From Edolisoma coerulescens (taxonomy: Eukaryota; Chordata; Aves; Passeriformes; Campephagidae): DNA of 64,000 nt. Positions 26,870 through 39,100 of the stretch are shown piece after piece. The position numbers and the translations under genes are program-made. The first letter of the stretch is position 1. Every line of letters begins with the position of its first letter. The stretch lies in assembly GCA_013397115.1 (NCBI GenBank), contig VWZW01006137.1, positions 2,541,197 through 2,605,196 of the forward strand. Reading direction: 5' to 3'. The notes beneath the pieces were generated by a model that worked only from the letters and a program-made list of their open reading frames with translations, was not told where the DNA came from and made no database searches.

Positions 26870-27989
26870 ATTGTGATCTGATGGTGCTGCCTCTACAGAC
26901 AGCGCTTTACTGTTTTCCCTGGATTGCAGCAAACTGGATCCTGAGAGAGTGGAGTTGCAGCTGGGACCAGCTGCCTCCTGGATTTGCATACCTGCTGTTG
27001 TGAGATCTACCTGCTTATTATTCATGCATGCACCCCTTTTACACATCCCAGTTACCATTAGCTAAGCAGGAACTCAGGCAGGGTGCAAACCAGATGTCTG
27101 TGTCTCTTCAGAGTGATGGGGACAGCAGCACACAGCTAAATGGGCTCTCAGAATGAAGGCAAGCTAAGGGTTTGATTAGTAACCCTTTTTCCCCTCTAGT
27201 TCTACATTTTACCTTCTCTTTGTTTGACCTGAAAGGTTCATAAGTTTGACTTAATGGCCCATACATAAGTAGTCCTGGTAGGAGTTTAGGTTTTTTACTC
27301 TCTTTTGTGTTTAAAAATAGAAATAAAAATAATATAACAGTTTTCTGAACAGCAGTGACCTAAACTAAATCAATTTTTTCAACTTTACAACCTTAACTGA
27401 GTCCCTATCTGTAACTATATTCTATAACAATATAACTATTTGATAAGCTGTGCTTAGAACTGCCTGAAAAGCCTGTTTCAAGTAGGTAATTGTTTCCTGC
27501 TTCTAACGTTAACTTTATCCATGCAACTGAGTAAAGAGAGATGTATGATTTACATGAGCAGGGGATGTCAAGAAAAGGCATAATTTTCTACTGTCAGTAC
27601 CAAGAAGCACCAAAAAGAGTGAGACATAGAAAATCAAGTAGATGAAAACTTAAAGAAGGAGAGACAGAGAGAGAAATTTAATGATAAAGAAAAGAGGAAA
27701 AGAAATAATATTTAGTGATAGATGGGACAAGCTAGAGGTAGAAAAATTGAGAAGAGGTGGAAAATAAAAGTTGATCATGAGGTAAAGAGAAGGAGCAGGG
27801 TCTTCAGTAGTAGAGAACACAGACCTCTGCACTACGGCCTTGCAACCCAAACACAACCGTCCAAAAATCTAATCAGGCAGGAAAAAATATCTGTGTCTTC
27901 TATCACCAGCAGGAAACCTATAATGCATCACTGAAAGGGCAAAGGATTTTAAGACTCAGAAATCGTGTTTGCTGCCTCTTTCTTCCGGT
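26870..27989. other. Intergenic, no gene recognised
   Basis: Mostly unique AT-rich DNA. A purine-rich GA tract occupies about 27650-27760 and encodes only low-complexity open frames on either strand. No RNA gene or mobile element was recognised. Confidence 0.4.
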
Positions 27990-28340
27990 GTGAACTCCTG
28001 CAAAGAGCTTGGTTGCTCTTCTTTTCACCTCCCATCAGGTAGTTGCAGGCAGTGATAAGGCCTTCCCTGGGCCCCCTGGGCAGACCTGGCTCCCTTGCCC
28101 TCTGCCCACACACCACATTTGCTGATCCCCTGGCCAGCTTGGTGACCCTTCTCTGGACTTGCCCCAGTGTTTCAACCCACCAGACTCCCCAGGTCTTCTG
28201 AGAAGCTGCCTGCTTGGCTTGTCTCCCTGAGCCTGTGCTGCTGCATGGGGTTATCCCAGCCAGCACAGGGATTTGCCTTTGCTTTCTTTGCACATACCAA
28301 GGCTGCTCCCACATAATTTTCTCCAGTCCCTCTGATGGAA
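27990..28340 (-). mobile_element. Old, decayed CR1 LINE fragment
   Basis: Wording such as CCCATCAGGTAGTTGCAGGCAGTGATAAGG and CCAGCTTGGTGACCCTTCTCTGGACTTGCCCCAGTGTTTC matches the antisense of a CR1 3' region of an older subfamily, although many sites have changed. The right limit is uncertain. Long minus-strand open frames across it (27949-28359) are not genes. Confidence 0.6.
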
Positions 28341-29640
28341 GCTCTGCTCTCCAAGACATTAACCACTACCCACATTTCAATACCATTTGAAAACCTCTGC
28401 ATGTGCAGCATTACCTATAAAAAATGTGAACAACTTTACTCAAATATATTCATGGGACTGTTTTAAGACTGAGTGTAATTGGGTAGGCAAAATTCATGGA
28501 AGCATTCTGAGCAAATGCAAAAAAAATCCCCAAATTACACACCATTCAGATTCTGCCTGAAGGACAGACTTGTGTTTTTTGGTGGGATTGAATGTGATTA
28601 AAATTAAGATTTAGCAACTTGCCAAGAAATTTATGATTGCAGTTTGAGGTCAATGGCCCTCAGCCGCTGGCTAACCACGTGCCCTGAAAGGTGCTCAGAC
28701 AGACACACAGCATTTTATTTCAGAATGTGAAATATGTAAGTGCTAAATAAAATTTGTAATCTAACACTTGTATGTTGTCTCTTATCCAGACTATTGATCC
28801 ATTTTACAATTATTGAACTGAACTGCAGGCTGTGCCCAGAGCATGACTTCATTTAGCACAGAAATGAAACATGGTTTCTGTCAGCAGCATGCAGCAATTC
28901 TGCACATCAGTGCTAGGACGTGTGGGAGGAAGAAATGAGCAGTTACTGATGAGGAGGTTCAGTGCACAAAAAGAAGCAGCCTGAGCTGAAATGTAATCAC
29001 AGCAATTGAAAAACATCTCCCTTCATAAACAGCCAGCTTCAGCTCTGCAACTTGACTACAAATAGTCACAACTGAACTTTTAATGAAATTTTCCTGGCTG
29101 TTGGAATTTCTTTTAAGATTTACCCAGTTTTGGAAAATTCATCATGTTGCAAAATGAATGCATGAAAGCCCATTTTAATACCTGAAAAGCCAGAGTACAA
29201 ACCCTTAGGTGCTGTTGCAGTTTTTTAATAAGGCCTGTAAACCACTGTTACACATGGCAAAGGCAATCATCCTATTGTTCATGGGACAGTAGAAGAAACA
29301 CTTGGGGATAAAATATATTGTACTTCACAATTTATTAAATTTGAATGTATGCTTTTGGGTAGGAAAGGAGGCATTGCTGATCTTGAAATATTTGCAACAG
29401 GTCCACGTCTCCCATGAAAAACTGAGATATACCCACTCCACTACAGCAGACAACAGTTTTTAAAACTAAATGTGAAAGCTGATACAGTTAAGCTGCACTA
29501 AGTGGTAATAGAGTTCTCCTGCAGAAACAGCTTCTATTATTTTGATAATATCTGTTACTTCTCATTTCTGAGCAAAACGAATCTTACTAGCCTCTCCTTC
29601 CTCCCCTAGCTCTGCCCTTTCCTTCTGGCTGAAGTCGCCA
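28341..29640. other. Intergenic, no gene recognised
   Basis: AT-rich unique-looking sequence without convincing open frames, RNA genes or mobile-element termini. Confidence 0.4.
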
Positions 29641-29890
29641 GTGGACATTAAAGACCAACCACATAGTCAAACCTCCTTTCAACTTCTGTTAACAGGGGTA
29701 TTAAAAAGACATTCCTAAATATCAGCTGAAAACCACTAGGTAATAAACTCTCTACTTAAAAGGTGGGTAGGTGTAAATTCCACACGTAGGGCTTTTAATC
29801 TGGGAAGCCAGTTGCTTGGAGATCAGATGTTTTAAATGAATTGCAGAGCTGATGTCACTTGTCAGTCGACGGAGACTGACACTATTTGGA
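29640..29890 (+). repeat. Related element A (upstream of MSGN1)
   Basis: This block resembles 41190-41480 in the same orientation. A 22-base match with one difference lies at 29676-29697 versus 41221-41242. An identical ACTTAAAAGG is at 29754 versus 41298. An identical AGGTGT is at 29769 versus 41313. A related GGAAG(C/G)CAGTT is at 29803 versus 41369. The first three anchors keep the same spacing within one base. AGGTGT is the core T-box half-site. Either an old interspersed repeat or a duplicated regulatory element; I do not recognise the family. Confidence 0.65.
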
Positions 29891-30628
29891 GGATCAAATA
29901 CTCACATTTGAGGATGTAAAGCAAATAGATAAGTCCCAATCCTGCCAGGCTAACACCAGAGAGATGCTTGTTCACTATGCAAAGCTATGGAGAAATCAGT
30001 GATACTCACTTGACTGTTTCTTTTCCATGAGCAGGCTCCGGTCTGGACATTTTCGAGTTGTGCCCTTGAGAACATTAAAGATTTTAAATGTTTATGGCAG
30101 GATTTTTTAACAGCATTAGGACTAGAATATTTCTGGTCTTACTACAAATTAATAGCAACATTTTCTCTTGTGCCAGCCACAGGTTTGCACGGCCAAAGGC
30201 AGTATTAACAATTAGACCTCCAATTTACACGTTATTTTCATTGATTATAGTAAGGGTTTTGGGCTCCCTCTCACAGGGCTGGACTAAGAATTGGCCTTTG
30301 TTCTATTACTGCCTTCTTTCTGTCTGGGAATTGTAAGTGGCTATGTATCTGCATTCTTTGTCATATTGACCTCAAAAATCTCCCAAACGTATGGATTTGT
30401 TGACCAGCTTGCTTATTTAGAAGTCTTACTTGCTTCAGTTGAGGTTGGACCCAGATTAAACCTTCTTCCACAAGTAGAAAGAAAGCTGCAAAGTCTAAAA
30501 ATTCTAAAAAAATATGCTTCTATCCAAATTGAGGCAAAGCCTTAAAAAGGAGAGAAGCATCGTCTGGTGGCTTATGTGACTCTGGATAACAAATGTGGTG
30601 GATCCTTTCCTTCCTTTATTGCCAGCTT

Positions 30629-30678
30629 GGGTGTAAACAGAGGTGTTCAACACTGTTTTTCAGAGGTGTCGAACACCT
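30629..30678. promoter_or_regulatory. Cluster of paired T-box-type half-sites 4.4 kb upstream of MSGN1
   Basis: 30664-30678 is AGGTGT-CGA-ACACCT, a perfect 6+3+6 inverted repeat of the T-box half-site AGGTGT. Just upstream, 30641-30654 is AGGTGT-TCA-ACACT, nearly the same arrangement. A further GGGTGTAAA lies at about 30629. The two palindromes sit in directly repeated CAGAGGTGT contexts 23 bp apart. Mesogenin is a known target of Tbx6 with Wnt/LEF1 input in mouse, which makes the motif cluster plausible as an enhancer core. The sequence pattern is seen; function is inferred. Confidence 0.5.
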
Positions 30679-30679
30679 G

Positions 30680-33600
30680 CTGCGTCTGCTGAAGTTAGTG
30701 AAACCTGCAGCTGCTTGCCCCACATTTTCTATGTGGCGATTGGCTTCTTGTCCAGGATGGGCCACAGCCACCTCCACAGCGAGCGGGCAGCATCACAGCC
30801 AATACTTGGGAAACCTCTTGTAAAATAGGAGGTGAAGTGACTTTAAAAGGTTTTGGGAGATGTATTTTTTTTTTTTTCCTCAGTACAAACTGCAAGATGA
30901 GACTGTATCGTCTAAGTGCTCTACAAGGATAGTAGTATGATCTGCTTCTTGTAAAAAATAAGCCTAGACTTCTGTCCTAATTGTAAAGGAGGCCAACTGT
31001 GATTGGATTAGTGTTATTTAAATACATCTATCCATGTTTCAGCCTGCATTCTTCCCAGCCGATAAGATTTTTTTACTCACTGTCTGTTTCTCCTACCAAA
31101 ATCACAGTCTGGTGGAAATACATTCCAATACAGAAAAAAAAAATTAGATCAGTTGTAAATTACTGTTCACAAAAATGCATTTTTTACCATACATAATCAT
31201 GGCATACTATCTGGAGTTTGTATTTTAAATTTAAAACCCGAAGCTCTAAAAATTTTCTATGCCAAGGGTGGTTTGGTTTTTTTCAAATGGAAAAATTTTT
31301 GCTCCTTCCATGCATCCATGTTCCTGTAATGGATTCAAAAATATGAGCAGGGTACATTTCATTTTAAAGGAGATCAGGATTGAGATGTTAGCCTTTGTAC
31401 TGCACAATAGATTATTAAAATGAAAATCCAAACTACCAGTCGAGAAGAAAATGCCTTATCATTTTTTGTCAGTTCATATTTCATTTGTGTTAGCCTCGTA
31501 TCTCACTTTCCTTCAGTGTTTTGACATTATTAATGGACAAAAAGGAAATTCCTAGAATTTGCAGAAAGCAGAATAAAATAAAGATCACAAAACTTGGTTT
31601 TTTTTCTTTTTCTGTGAATTTACTGTCTACAAAGTGGCCACCTGAAATACTAGACTTTCTTGGCACTTTAATGAGAGCATCCAATAGTCATAGGGTATAG
31701 AAAAATACACCTGGTATCCAGGTAGCCTTGCCTTCCTCTGTATGATACTTTTTAAAGTGTTATAAATAACACAGAGAACTGTTCTACAATTCCCATTGTT
31801 TTTTGCCTGTTATAATTGTCTGTACTTTGCAAGATAATTTCCTAAGTGAGAATTCTCATACTTGTGGGTGTAAATGTAGCATTGTCCAAAGCTAATTAAT
31901 CCAAGAACAGCTACATACCATGAGACTCTGCTGACTTACGCAGGCTGTGGATCACCCCAGGATCATGGAGAGATGTTACACAGCTTCCCAACCCAGCCAG
32001 AACTGAGGCACACTTCATTTGAGCTCCTTTAGGGAACCTGGGGGCTGTGGCTAGAAATGGGTGAACAGTTTTCCGAACAGAACCTCTATCTGCATCTCCA
32101 CCAGCAGAGCAAACAGGGCCACAGACCCTTCTTTGGTTCTGAAGATGTGTGGTGGCAACTCTTGCTTTAGTCTGGGTAAACCCTTTGCTCATCCCTGTGC
32201 CCTTGGTGGCCTCTCCTGGACCACAGTCAGGCAGTGCTTGGGACATAAATAGGTGGATCCAAGCTAAAACAGTGTCAGGGAGCACGATGGTCACAAAAAG
32301 GATGACTGCAAGGCATTACCCCCATATTATCTATTAATATAGAAAAGCCTGTAATTTTTTCTTGCTTGTGTAACAGTTTACGGGAGCACAAGCTTATAAG
32401 ATCCAGTGATTTTTCATGCAACCAGAGCAGTCGTCGACATACTCTCATATCCTGCCTTGGTTGCTCCAAACATTTACTCATAAGATATAAGAAAAGATAT
32501 AGCTATTGCTGTAATTTGCATTCCTCTTCCCTGCTTAATCTCATCTGAATCCCAATATGTAAGAACACAGAGATGAAATCAGAATGTGTTCGTCTGGCAT
32601 TCACAGCAAAAATCTGTACAAAATCTTGGACGTTCACAAAATCTTTACTCCCCTTGCTGTCTGAGCAACACTTTCTATGATTTACCCATAAATTAACTGG
32701 TGAGGTATATTATTTAGAGTCAGCAAACAAGTGACTTGTTGAAGTTTTTGCTCCTAAATTTGACTGCATTAAATTACCATTTGGTTCCAAAATGAAAACT
32801 GCAGTGCAGAACAATTTATACATGTGCTCAATATGTGTATTTTAAATACATTTATATATTACACATACATATTTTATACACACGTAGACATGTATATATA
32901 CATATATACATACATATGTTTGGAGGCTCCTTTTCCTTTTCACACCCTGACAAAAGCTCCTCCTCTTTCACCTCTCCCTCCTGATATTTCTATTTGTAGT
33001 CTTTTAGTTGCTGCATTAACAGGAAAAAAAGAAAAAAGACAGACATGAAAGAAAAGCAGGGGACCTATCAAATGGAAAAGATGCTAGGAACACAAATACA
33101 GGGAGGAAAAAGGAAAAAGAGTGGGACAGAACAAGTTCCTTATTTATGCTAAATTAGACCTTGTGTCTAACTTGTGACATTGTGACCGTTGTCTTGGTAC
33201 TCAGTGAAACCATTCAGATCACTGAAGTCACAGAAAATACCTGTCGTCTTAATTTTAGTTTTTAGCACTTTTAGCACCTCTGTGCTTCTTAAGACTGTTT
33301 CAGCTAATTTTCCTTAAAGAAGGACTGGAGAAGAGCTCAGAATATGATGGGGTAACCATAAAACACAAAGCAAGCCTGTCTGTGGGAACTGTACCCTGAA
33401 TTCTTGTGTGGGCTAGATGTCATGAAAGTCAAACTGTCTCTGCCCAGGCTGAAATGCAAAAATCCTTCACTTTTTTGGTACTTTCTTATTCATCTCAGCA
33501 TAAAATCAGTAAGTGTCCCATAAGCTGCCTCCTAACGTTTTGACACCAAACTCATAAAAACTCACAAAAGCCTTCCCAGCGACTATGCTGAGTATTGGAT

Positions 33601-34880
33601 TGGGGTTTTCTTTGTGTGGTTGTAGTGAGGATTTCACAGAAAGAAGTGGCATGTTTCAGAAAATCTCGGCATGCCTTGGCTGTGTGCCATTCAGAGGCAT
33701 TCCCTGCCTTTGTTTAGAGTGGATTATGGAGCACACAGGGATCGTTACACAGAAGGAAATTCTAAAATAAATCCTGCTTTTATTTTTCCTCCAGTTTGCC
33801 ACTCTTTCTCCCCTTCTTTTCATTATATATTACATTGTGCTTCCATTATGTGCCAACACAAGTCATGGCTGGCAGCCGAGCTGCTCAACAGCTGCAGAGC
33901 TCCGGAGTTTTGGGCAGTTTTCCTGGCTCTCCTAATGCTTTGCTGTGTGATTTGGGGAAAGTTCCTCCTTGCCTCCACCTATCCATTTCCCCAGAGTAAT
34001 AGAGAACATTAATCATCACAGTAAGCTGTGCTGAAGCCTAGAGATGAAAAATGCTTTTATTAATGATATTAATTTATAAGTTATACATTTTCACTTGAAC
34101 TGTGTAACATATAACCACCGTTGCATTGAGTCAGGCTGGAAAAGGGTTTTTTTTGCCAGAAGAACAGATTCCTAGAGGTAGAAAATTTTACAGACGTAGC
34201 TTTTAGTCTTCTCTAACACATATATAATCAGTATATTACTTTGAATTAAATTTCTATGTAAAACATTTGTCTGGACACAAAGTTTATATGCTGTATATTT
34301 GATTTCTAAAGCCTTTCTTTTTAATTACATTTTCTTATTTTTAATGGGACTTTGACCTTGTTTACAATTACAGATTTGCTTTTTGTTTTCCCAGTGATGT
34401 TTTAAAATAACAAATAAAGCTGCAAACTGCAGGGGAATGCATTGCAGATCTTTCCTCCTTTCTCGTGTTGAAAACCAAAGTGATCCAGTTGCAGTCTGAT
34501 GAGAAGAGAAATCCACAGAGCCATAACACACACAAATCCAAACAAACCATCTTTGACTTGCACAATTAAGATGCAGATAAGAGCCTACCTCAGCAGCAGT
34601 CAGTGTGGATCACATATTCACTGCTGTAGTGCCATCACCTTCAGTTACCCAGAAATCAGGGCTTGACAGCTTAAATTTAAGGTTTGTCTTAGCAACCAAT
34701 AAATTCTAGATCTGTAAATCGTTTTGTAAAATGGTTGATTTTCTTTTTCCTCTCTCACCACTTTCCCAGTGCAGCTCTCAATGTAGATGCGCAGCCTTAA
34801 TTGGTTTAGTTGCAAGAAGATAATCTTTTTTTCTCCCTTTCTTGCTGTTGCCTGTTAGCTTAAAGGCTTTTTAGCTGAAG
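30680..34880. other. Intergenic upstream of MSGN1, no gene recognised
   Basis: AT-rich spacer with scattered open frames of no recognisable family (for example minus 31911-32294). It includes a TA/CA-rich simple repeat at 32846-32920. No mobile element was identified with confidence. Confidence 0.45.
32846..32920. repeat. TA/CATA-rich simple repeat
   Basis: Degenerate runs of TATATA, ACATACATA and CATATATACATACATATG make up this low-complexity tract. It is likely length-variable. Confidence 0.75.
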
Positions 34881-34951
34881 GTTGATAATTATCACTGAGA
34901 AGAAACTAGCACATCAGGAGTTCATTTTCTATCTTAGCACTTCTGGCGCTC

Positions 34952-34973
34952 CTTTGAACTCCTCGCACCAAAC
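34952..34973 (+). promoter_or_regulatory. Candidate TCF/LEF and T-box-like sites in MSGN1 proximal promoter
   Basis: CTTTGAA at 34952-34958 matches the TCF/LEF core. It is followed by CTCGCACCAA, a weak reverse T-box-like half-site, about 130 bases upstream of the MSGN1 start codon. Mouse Msgn1 is driven by Wnt/LEF1 together with Tbx6, so these are reasonable candidates. The match to a short motif alone is weak evidence. Confidence 0.35.
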
Positions 34974-35007
34974 CCGTGTTCCCACTCTGTCACTTTCCTC
35001 CCTCCAT

Positions 35008-35016
35008 CATAAAAAG
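35008..35016 (+). promoter_or_regulatory. TATA-like box of MSGN1
   Basis: CATAAAAAG lies 73 bases upstream of the chosen MSGN1 ATG. Transcription would start near 35040, leaving a 5' UTR of about 50 bases. It is the only TATA-like string close to the gene. Confidence 0.5.
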
Positions 35017-35088
35017 GTCTCGGCAGCCGGCAGCTCCAGCCTTTGCTGGTGGGCAGAGGGCATTGCTTCTCCCCAGTGCTCCTCCAGC

Positions 35089-35604
35089 ATGGACAAATTG
35101 CACGAGACGTTGATTAACATGGAAGATGCTTTGGGTTCGGAACACTCCGCCTGCTTATCATCCTGGGACTGGAAAAGCTCCGCTGGGCCTTTCGAGCTGC
35201 ACCCCATCTCGCCCCCACACAGTTTGTCCCCGACGCCCTCCTTCGAGTCCTACTCCTCGTCCCCTTGTCCGGCAGCGGCAGAGACCCCCTACGGCAGCGG
35301 CGGCAGCGGCCTGGTGGGATACGGCCTGGTGGACTTCCCCCCCGCCTACCTGCCCAGCCCCGGGCAGGCCCGGCTGCCCAAGGGCACCAAGGTGCGGATG
35401 TCTGCCCAGCGCAGGAGGAAGGCCAGCGAGAGGGAGAAGCTGCGCATGAGGACCTTGGCCGACGCGCTCCACACGCTGCGCAATTACCTGCCCCCCATCT
35501 ACAGCCAGCGGGGCCAGCCCCTCACCAAAATACAGACCCTGAAGTACACCATCAAGTACATCAGCGAACTGACCGAGCTCCTCAACAGCGTCAAGCGGGC
35601 GTAG
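35089..35604 (+). CDS. MSGN1: MSGN1, mesogenin 1, bHLH transcription factor
   Basis: Single-exon gene of 171 aa. Mesogenin is a nuclear bHLH factor that drives presomitic mesoderm differentiation, acting with Tbx6 and under Wnt control. The start MDKLHETLINMEDALGS is chosen because it matches the family N terminus and is followed by the conserved LSSWDWK and AGPFEL motifs; the frame stays open for 69 codons upstream, but that part is not family-like. Residues about 108-165 form the bHLH: basic region QRRRKASEREKLRMR, helix 1 TLADALHTLRNYLP, a loop with GQPLTK, and helix 2 QTLKYTIKYISELTELL. The middle is rich in Ser, Pro and Gly and is shorter than in human (193 aa). The coding region is GC-rich compared with its surroundings. 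No defects were seen. Confidence 0.96.
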   Translation: MDKLHETLINMEDALGSEHSACLSSWDWKSSAGPFELHPISPPHSLSPTPSFESYSSSPCPAAAETPYGSGGSGLVGYGLVDFPPAYLPSPGQARLPKGTKVRMSAQRRRKASEREKLRMRTLADALHTLRNYLPPIYSQRGQPLTKIQTLKYTIKYISELTELLNSVKRA

Positions 35605-36190
35605 AGCCCCCCAGGAGCGCTGGCCTTGGCACGCTCAGGGTCTTTACAAACAAAAAACCATCAAAATTTCTTCCTCGTCGGAGTACAGTGGGGCACGGTG
35701 TGAGAGGAGGACGGCGCGAGGGAAGGGGAACCATCGCTGTCCGTGGGACGCAATGCTGGAAGGTGATGTAGGATTGCCTGAAAACCTGAGCTGCAGGTTG
35801 CTGAGACAGAAGCCTTGCTCTTTGCCTTTTTTTATTTTACTTTTTGTTTAAATAAGCTTTTGAGAAGTATTAAACCTAGTCTGATGCAAAAGTTAAAAAA
35901 AAGCCAACTGATCTTCCTAGGATTTACATATCACTGTTCTGACTGATCTTGTTTTATAAGGATGATAGTAAATCCATAGGCGTTAAGCTGAATTTTAAAA
36001 AATGGCAACAACTTTGTAAGAATACTAAGTGTATTGATTTGTAGGCACTTTAATAATAGGATAAGGAAGAACATGTATTTAGTTCAAGTGTTGTCTATTT
36101 ATCCACGTTTCCACTGTACCTAAAAATCAAGAAAATAAGTAATAGTGAGAACGTCTTTGCATGTAAACAAATAAATATCAGTGTTATAGT
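35605..36190 (+). other. MSGN1 3' UTR with polyadenylation signal
   Basis: The stop TAG at 35602-35604 is followed by AT-rich DNA with an AATAAA at 36170-36175. Another lies near 36466. The nearer signal gives a 3' UTR of roughly 580-600 bases. Confidence 0.5.
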
Positions 36191-39100
36191 GTGTATCCTG
36201 TATTATAAATCTGATTGATAGATAAGTAAAATCTAGTGATGACTGCTAAATATTGAAAATGATATATATTAGCAAACTGACATTTTGTATAGATAAATTG
36301 CTGTTAAGTCCTCTCTTTATTAATATATACAGAAGTATATATTTTTTCTGTATTTAATGTGTAAAAAACCCCTTCTACAATGCTGATAAATGATGGAAGA
36401 CATTTGTACATCAAATTTCTTGAACAAATAAGATTAGGTTGAGATATCCTACTCTCTGACATGAAATAAATTGATTCAGGTTTCAAAAGATGCAAAGTTT
36501 TATTCTCAAGGTATACTGAAATCTAGGAGGGCTCTGGTAATCACATCATTTGATTAAAAGCCATCAGAGCAGCTGTTTCCTACAGCCAGTCACAGTCCTG
36601 CAACACATGCACACAAAACATTAAACAAAAAAAACAACCAAAAAAACCCCCAAAACAACTGAGGATGGAGTTTTAATCTTTAGTTACTTTGACTTTCAGC
36701 TGATGGGCACCACCCCACCAACAGTATGTGCTGCTTTATAAATCTCATTGCCTGACTGATTCATGAGTCTTGGCCCATGAAGCAAGCCAGAAAGGAGCAA
36801 ACCCCAGTTGTGGGGAGCTAATTGAGTCATATTAACTTTTTCTGCTGCGGGTGCTGTAAGGCATAAAGAGCAGAGCAGCAGGAAGGTAACAGATTTGTCT
36901 CCCCACAGATCAGCATGTCTGTGTGGGGCAGATAGTTCAAATTTGTGGATAAATCCTGTAGCAGAGCATCGCAAAGCTGAAACTTTATTGCATCCTTCTC
37001 TTTTTTTTTTTCTTTCCCTCTGTTTGTTGGAAAGAAATACAATCATCTTTGTACATTTTTTCTTCCAAGGATCACCCTAAGCTGATTCAGTGCTCCTCTC
37101 GGATGGTATGTGCATATTGGGGCAATCAGAATGAAATCCAGCACTATCCCAAAAAAGCAACTACCCTCAAATTTATGCAAGTAGCACTGTCACTCAGATG
37201 TAACCACGTTTAAGCATATCCTATATGCTTCTGTTTGTACTTAAACCATTTTAGATTTGTTACAGGCTTTAGTGTTTCAGCAAGAATAGAAGCAGAATAA
37301 TTTTTTAAAGCCCTATAACGTTGTCAAATTAGAGATATGGAGGTGGCAACACTAATGGCAGCAGAGCATTCCTCAGCATAAATCTGTGCAGCTGATCCAG
37401 ATTTGAGCAGATTTGCCACATCGGGAAGGGCAATCTGGATCTGTTTTGCAAAGGATTGAAACTGTTTGATACCCATAGGACCTTGCACAGAACCATAACT
37501 GAAAGCCCAATCCCACATTCTTTCTCAAAGACCCAAAAGTCTATTTGTGGGAAGAGTTTTAACCTTGTCCTTTGAATGTTCCACACCTGAAACTACAGGT
37601 AGAGACTATGCTCTCCAGCTATGGCAGCCTACAGTGTCATGGTTAAAGCAGAGAAACAAGGAATTAAAAGGATCTGCTTTCATTGTTATTTTATTTATGA
37701 CCTTGGCTGGTCATCCAGCATTGCTGCCTCAGTTTACCCATCTACAAACAAAGACTGATAACTGAGCTGCTGCTCACAAAGCTGAGTGATACTGTATGGA
37801 GAACGTGTCCCAGGAGGAGGTACCCTGCACCTTTGAGAAGTGGCTCAGTCAGCAATTCCCACCACCCCCGTGAAAGCGGGAGGTAAAGGCCCTGAACTAG
37901 CTGGGCTGTAACTTTTTAGGTGCCCGGGGCGTTTCTCTGTCTCCTTGCAAGTCCAAGGTGGAGCAACAGCGCCAGGTACCCACCAAGGCAAGGCTGTGAG
38001 TCTCAGAAGAACATTGTACTGCCTTTGAGTCAGTGACCCAGACCGTGGCTGTGCCTACTCCCTGGCCCCAGCATTCCAGGGGCCACTGCCCCAGGCTCCA
38101 GAAAGACAGGGCTGCATCGAGCTGACCTTGGGGAAGGAGCTGCACTAAATCACTCCCTGTGCCACAGTGGGGCCAAAGCCCACATCCGCAATGCAGATGG
38201 TTTATTAGAATAGGTTGTACTCATGCACCATTTGTTTGATCCCCTTTCAGGGGATCTCTCCTTTCACCTGTGTGTGGGGAGTGGGAGCAGCTTAGGTGTG
38301 GGAAGAGGAGGAAGAGGTAGGTTTAGTACCTGCCTGCGACTGAGGTTTCCCCGGATATGTCAGGTTTGCTCGTCCTCTCCCAGACAGAAATGAATTCTTG
38401 CTCTGCCTAACATAAAACACCTCTTTAAGCCTCACCTTTTGTAATTCTTTCCCTTGACATTACATATTTTACTGATCCAGAGAAAATAATCTGAGTTACT
38501 GTATTCACAGTACAGGACAGTACAAGGTCTGAAGCTATTAAATGTTGGATTTCATTATTCTCAATAAAACTGAATACAGTTAAGGTTCCTCTTCCTTTTC
38601 CTTTCGGCCCAAGAGTTTAGGATATCCAAGCGATGTGAAAGAGATCAAGTTCACCACCTATAGTTATGAGATCTAACTTTCAGGACCGTAAGGTCCATAA
38701 AGCTGTAGTGAATTCTAACAGCAATAGTCTGTAGAAGAGAGGCAAAAATTTGACCCTCAGTCTGAAAAAGTTGCACAAGTCACAGAAGTAGAGAACATCT
38801 CTCACATACAAGCATCTTCTCTCAACACAATATATTAAAAATATACATGGAAATAAAGCTAAAATAGCTGAAAGGCCATGGCTGAAAAATTAAATTACAC
38901 TCTAAGCGCTAGAGTTGTTTACCATTTAAAAAGATAGAGGAGAGGGAACTGGGGTTAGTCCTATACAATTAAATTAACTCTTCTGTCCCCAAGAGCTCAG
39001 CCTTTTGCAGCTTTGCACATCATTGAAATTCCTTCTACAGAAATTGGTTAATTGAATGGATTTGAGAACCTCAGGAAAAGCCTTGAGATACAGAAGCCTG

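Noticed and set aside
31911..32294. Minus-strand frame of 127 codons
   Set aside because: No family resemblance, no exon signals; treated as chance.
34882..35088. Longer MSGN1 frame with an upstream ATG (69 extra codons)
   Set aside because: The extra residues do not resemble mesogenin, and they overlap the TATA-like box. The family start MDKLHET is at 35089.
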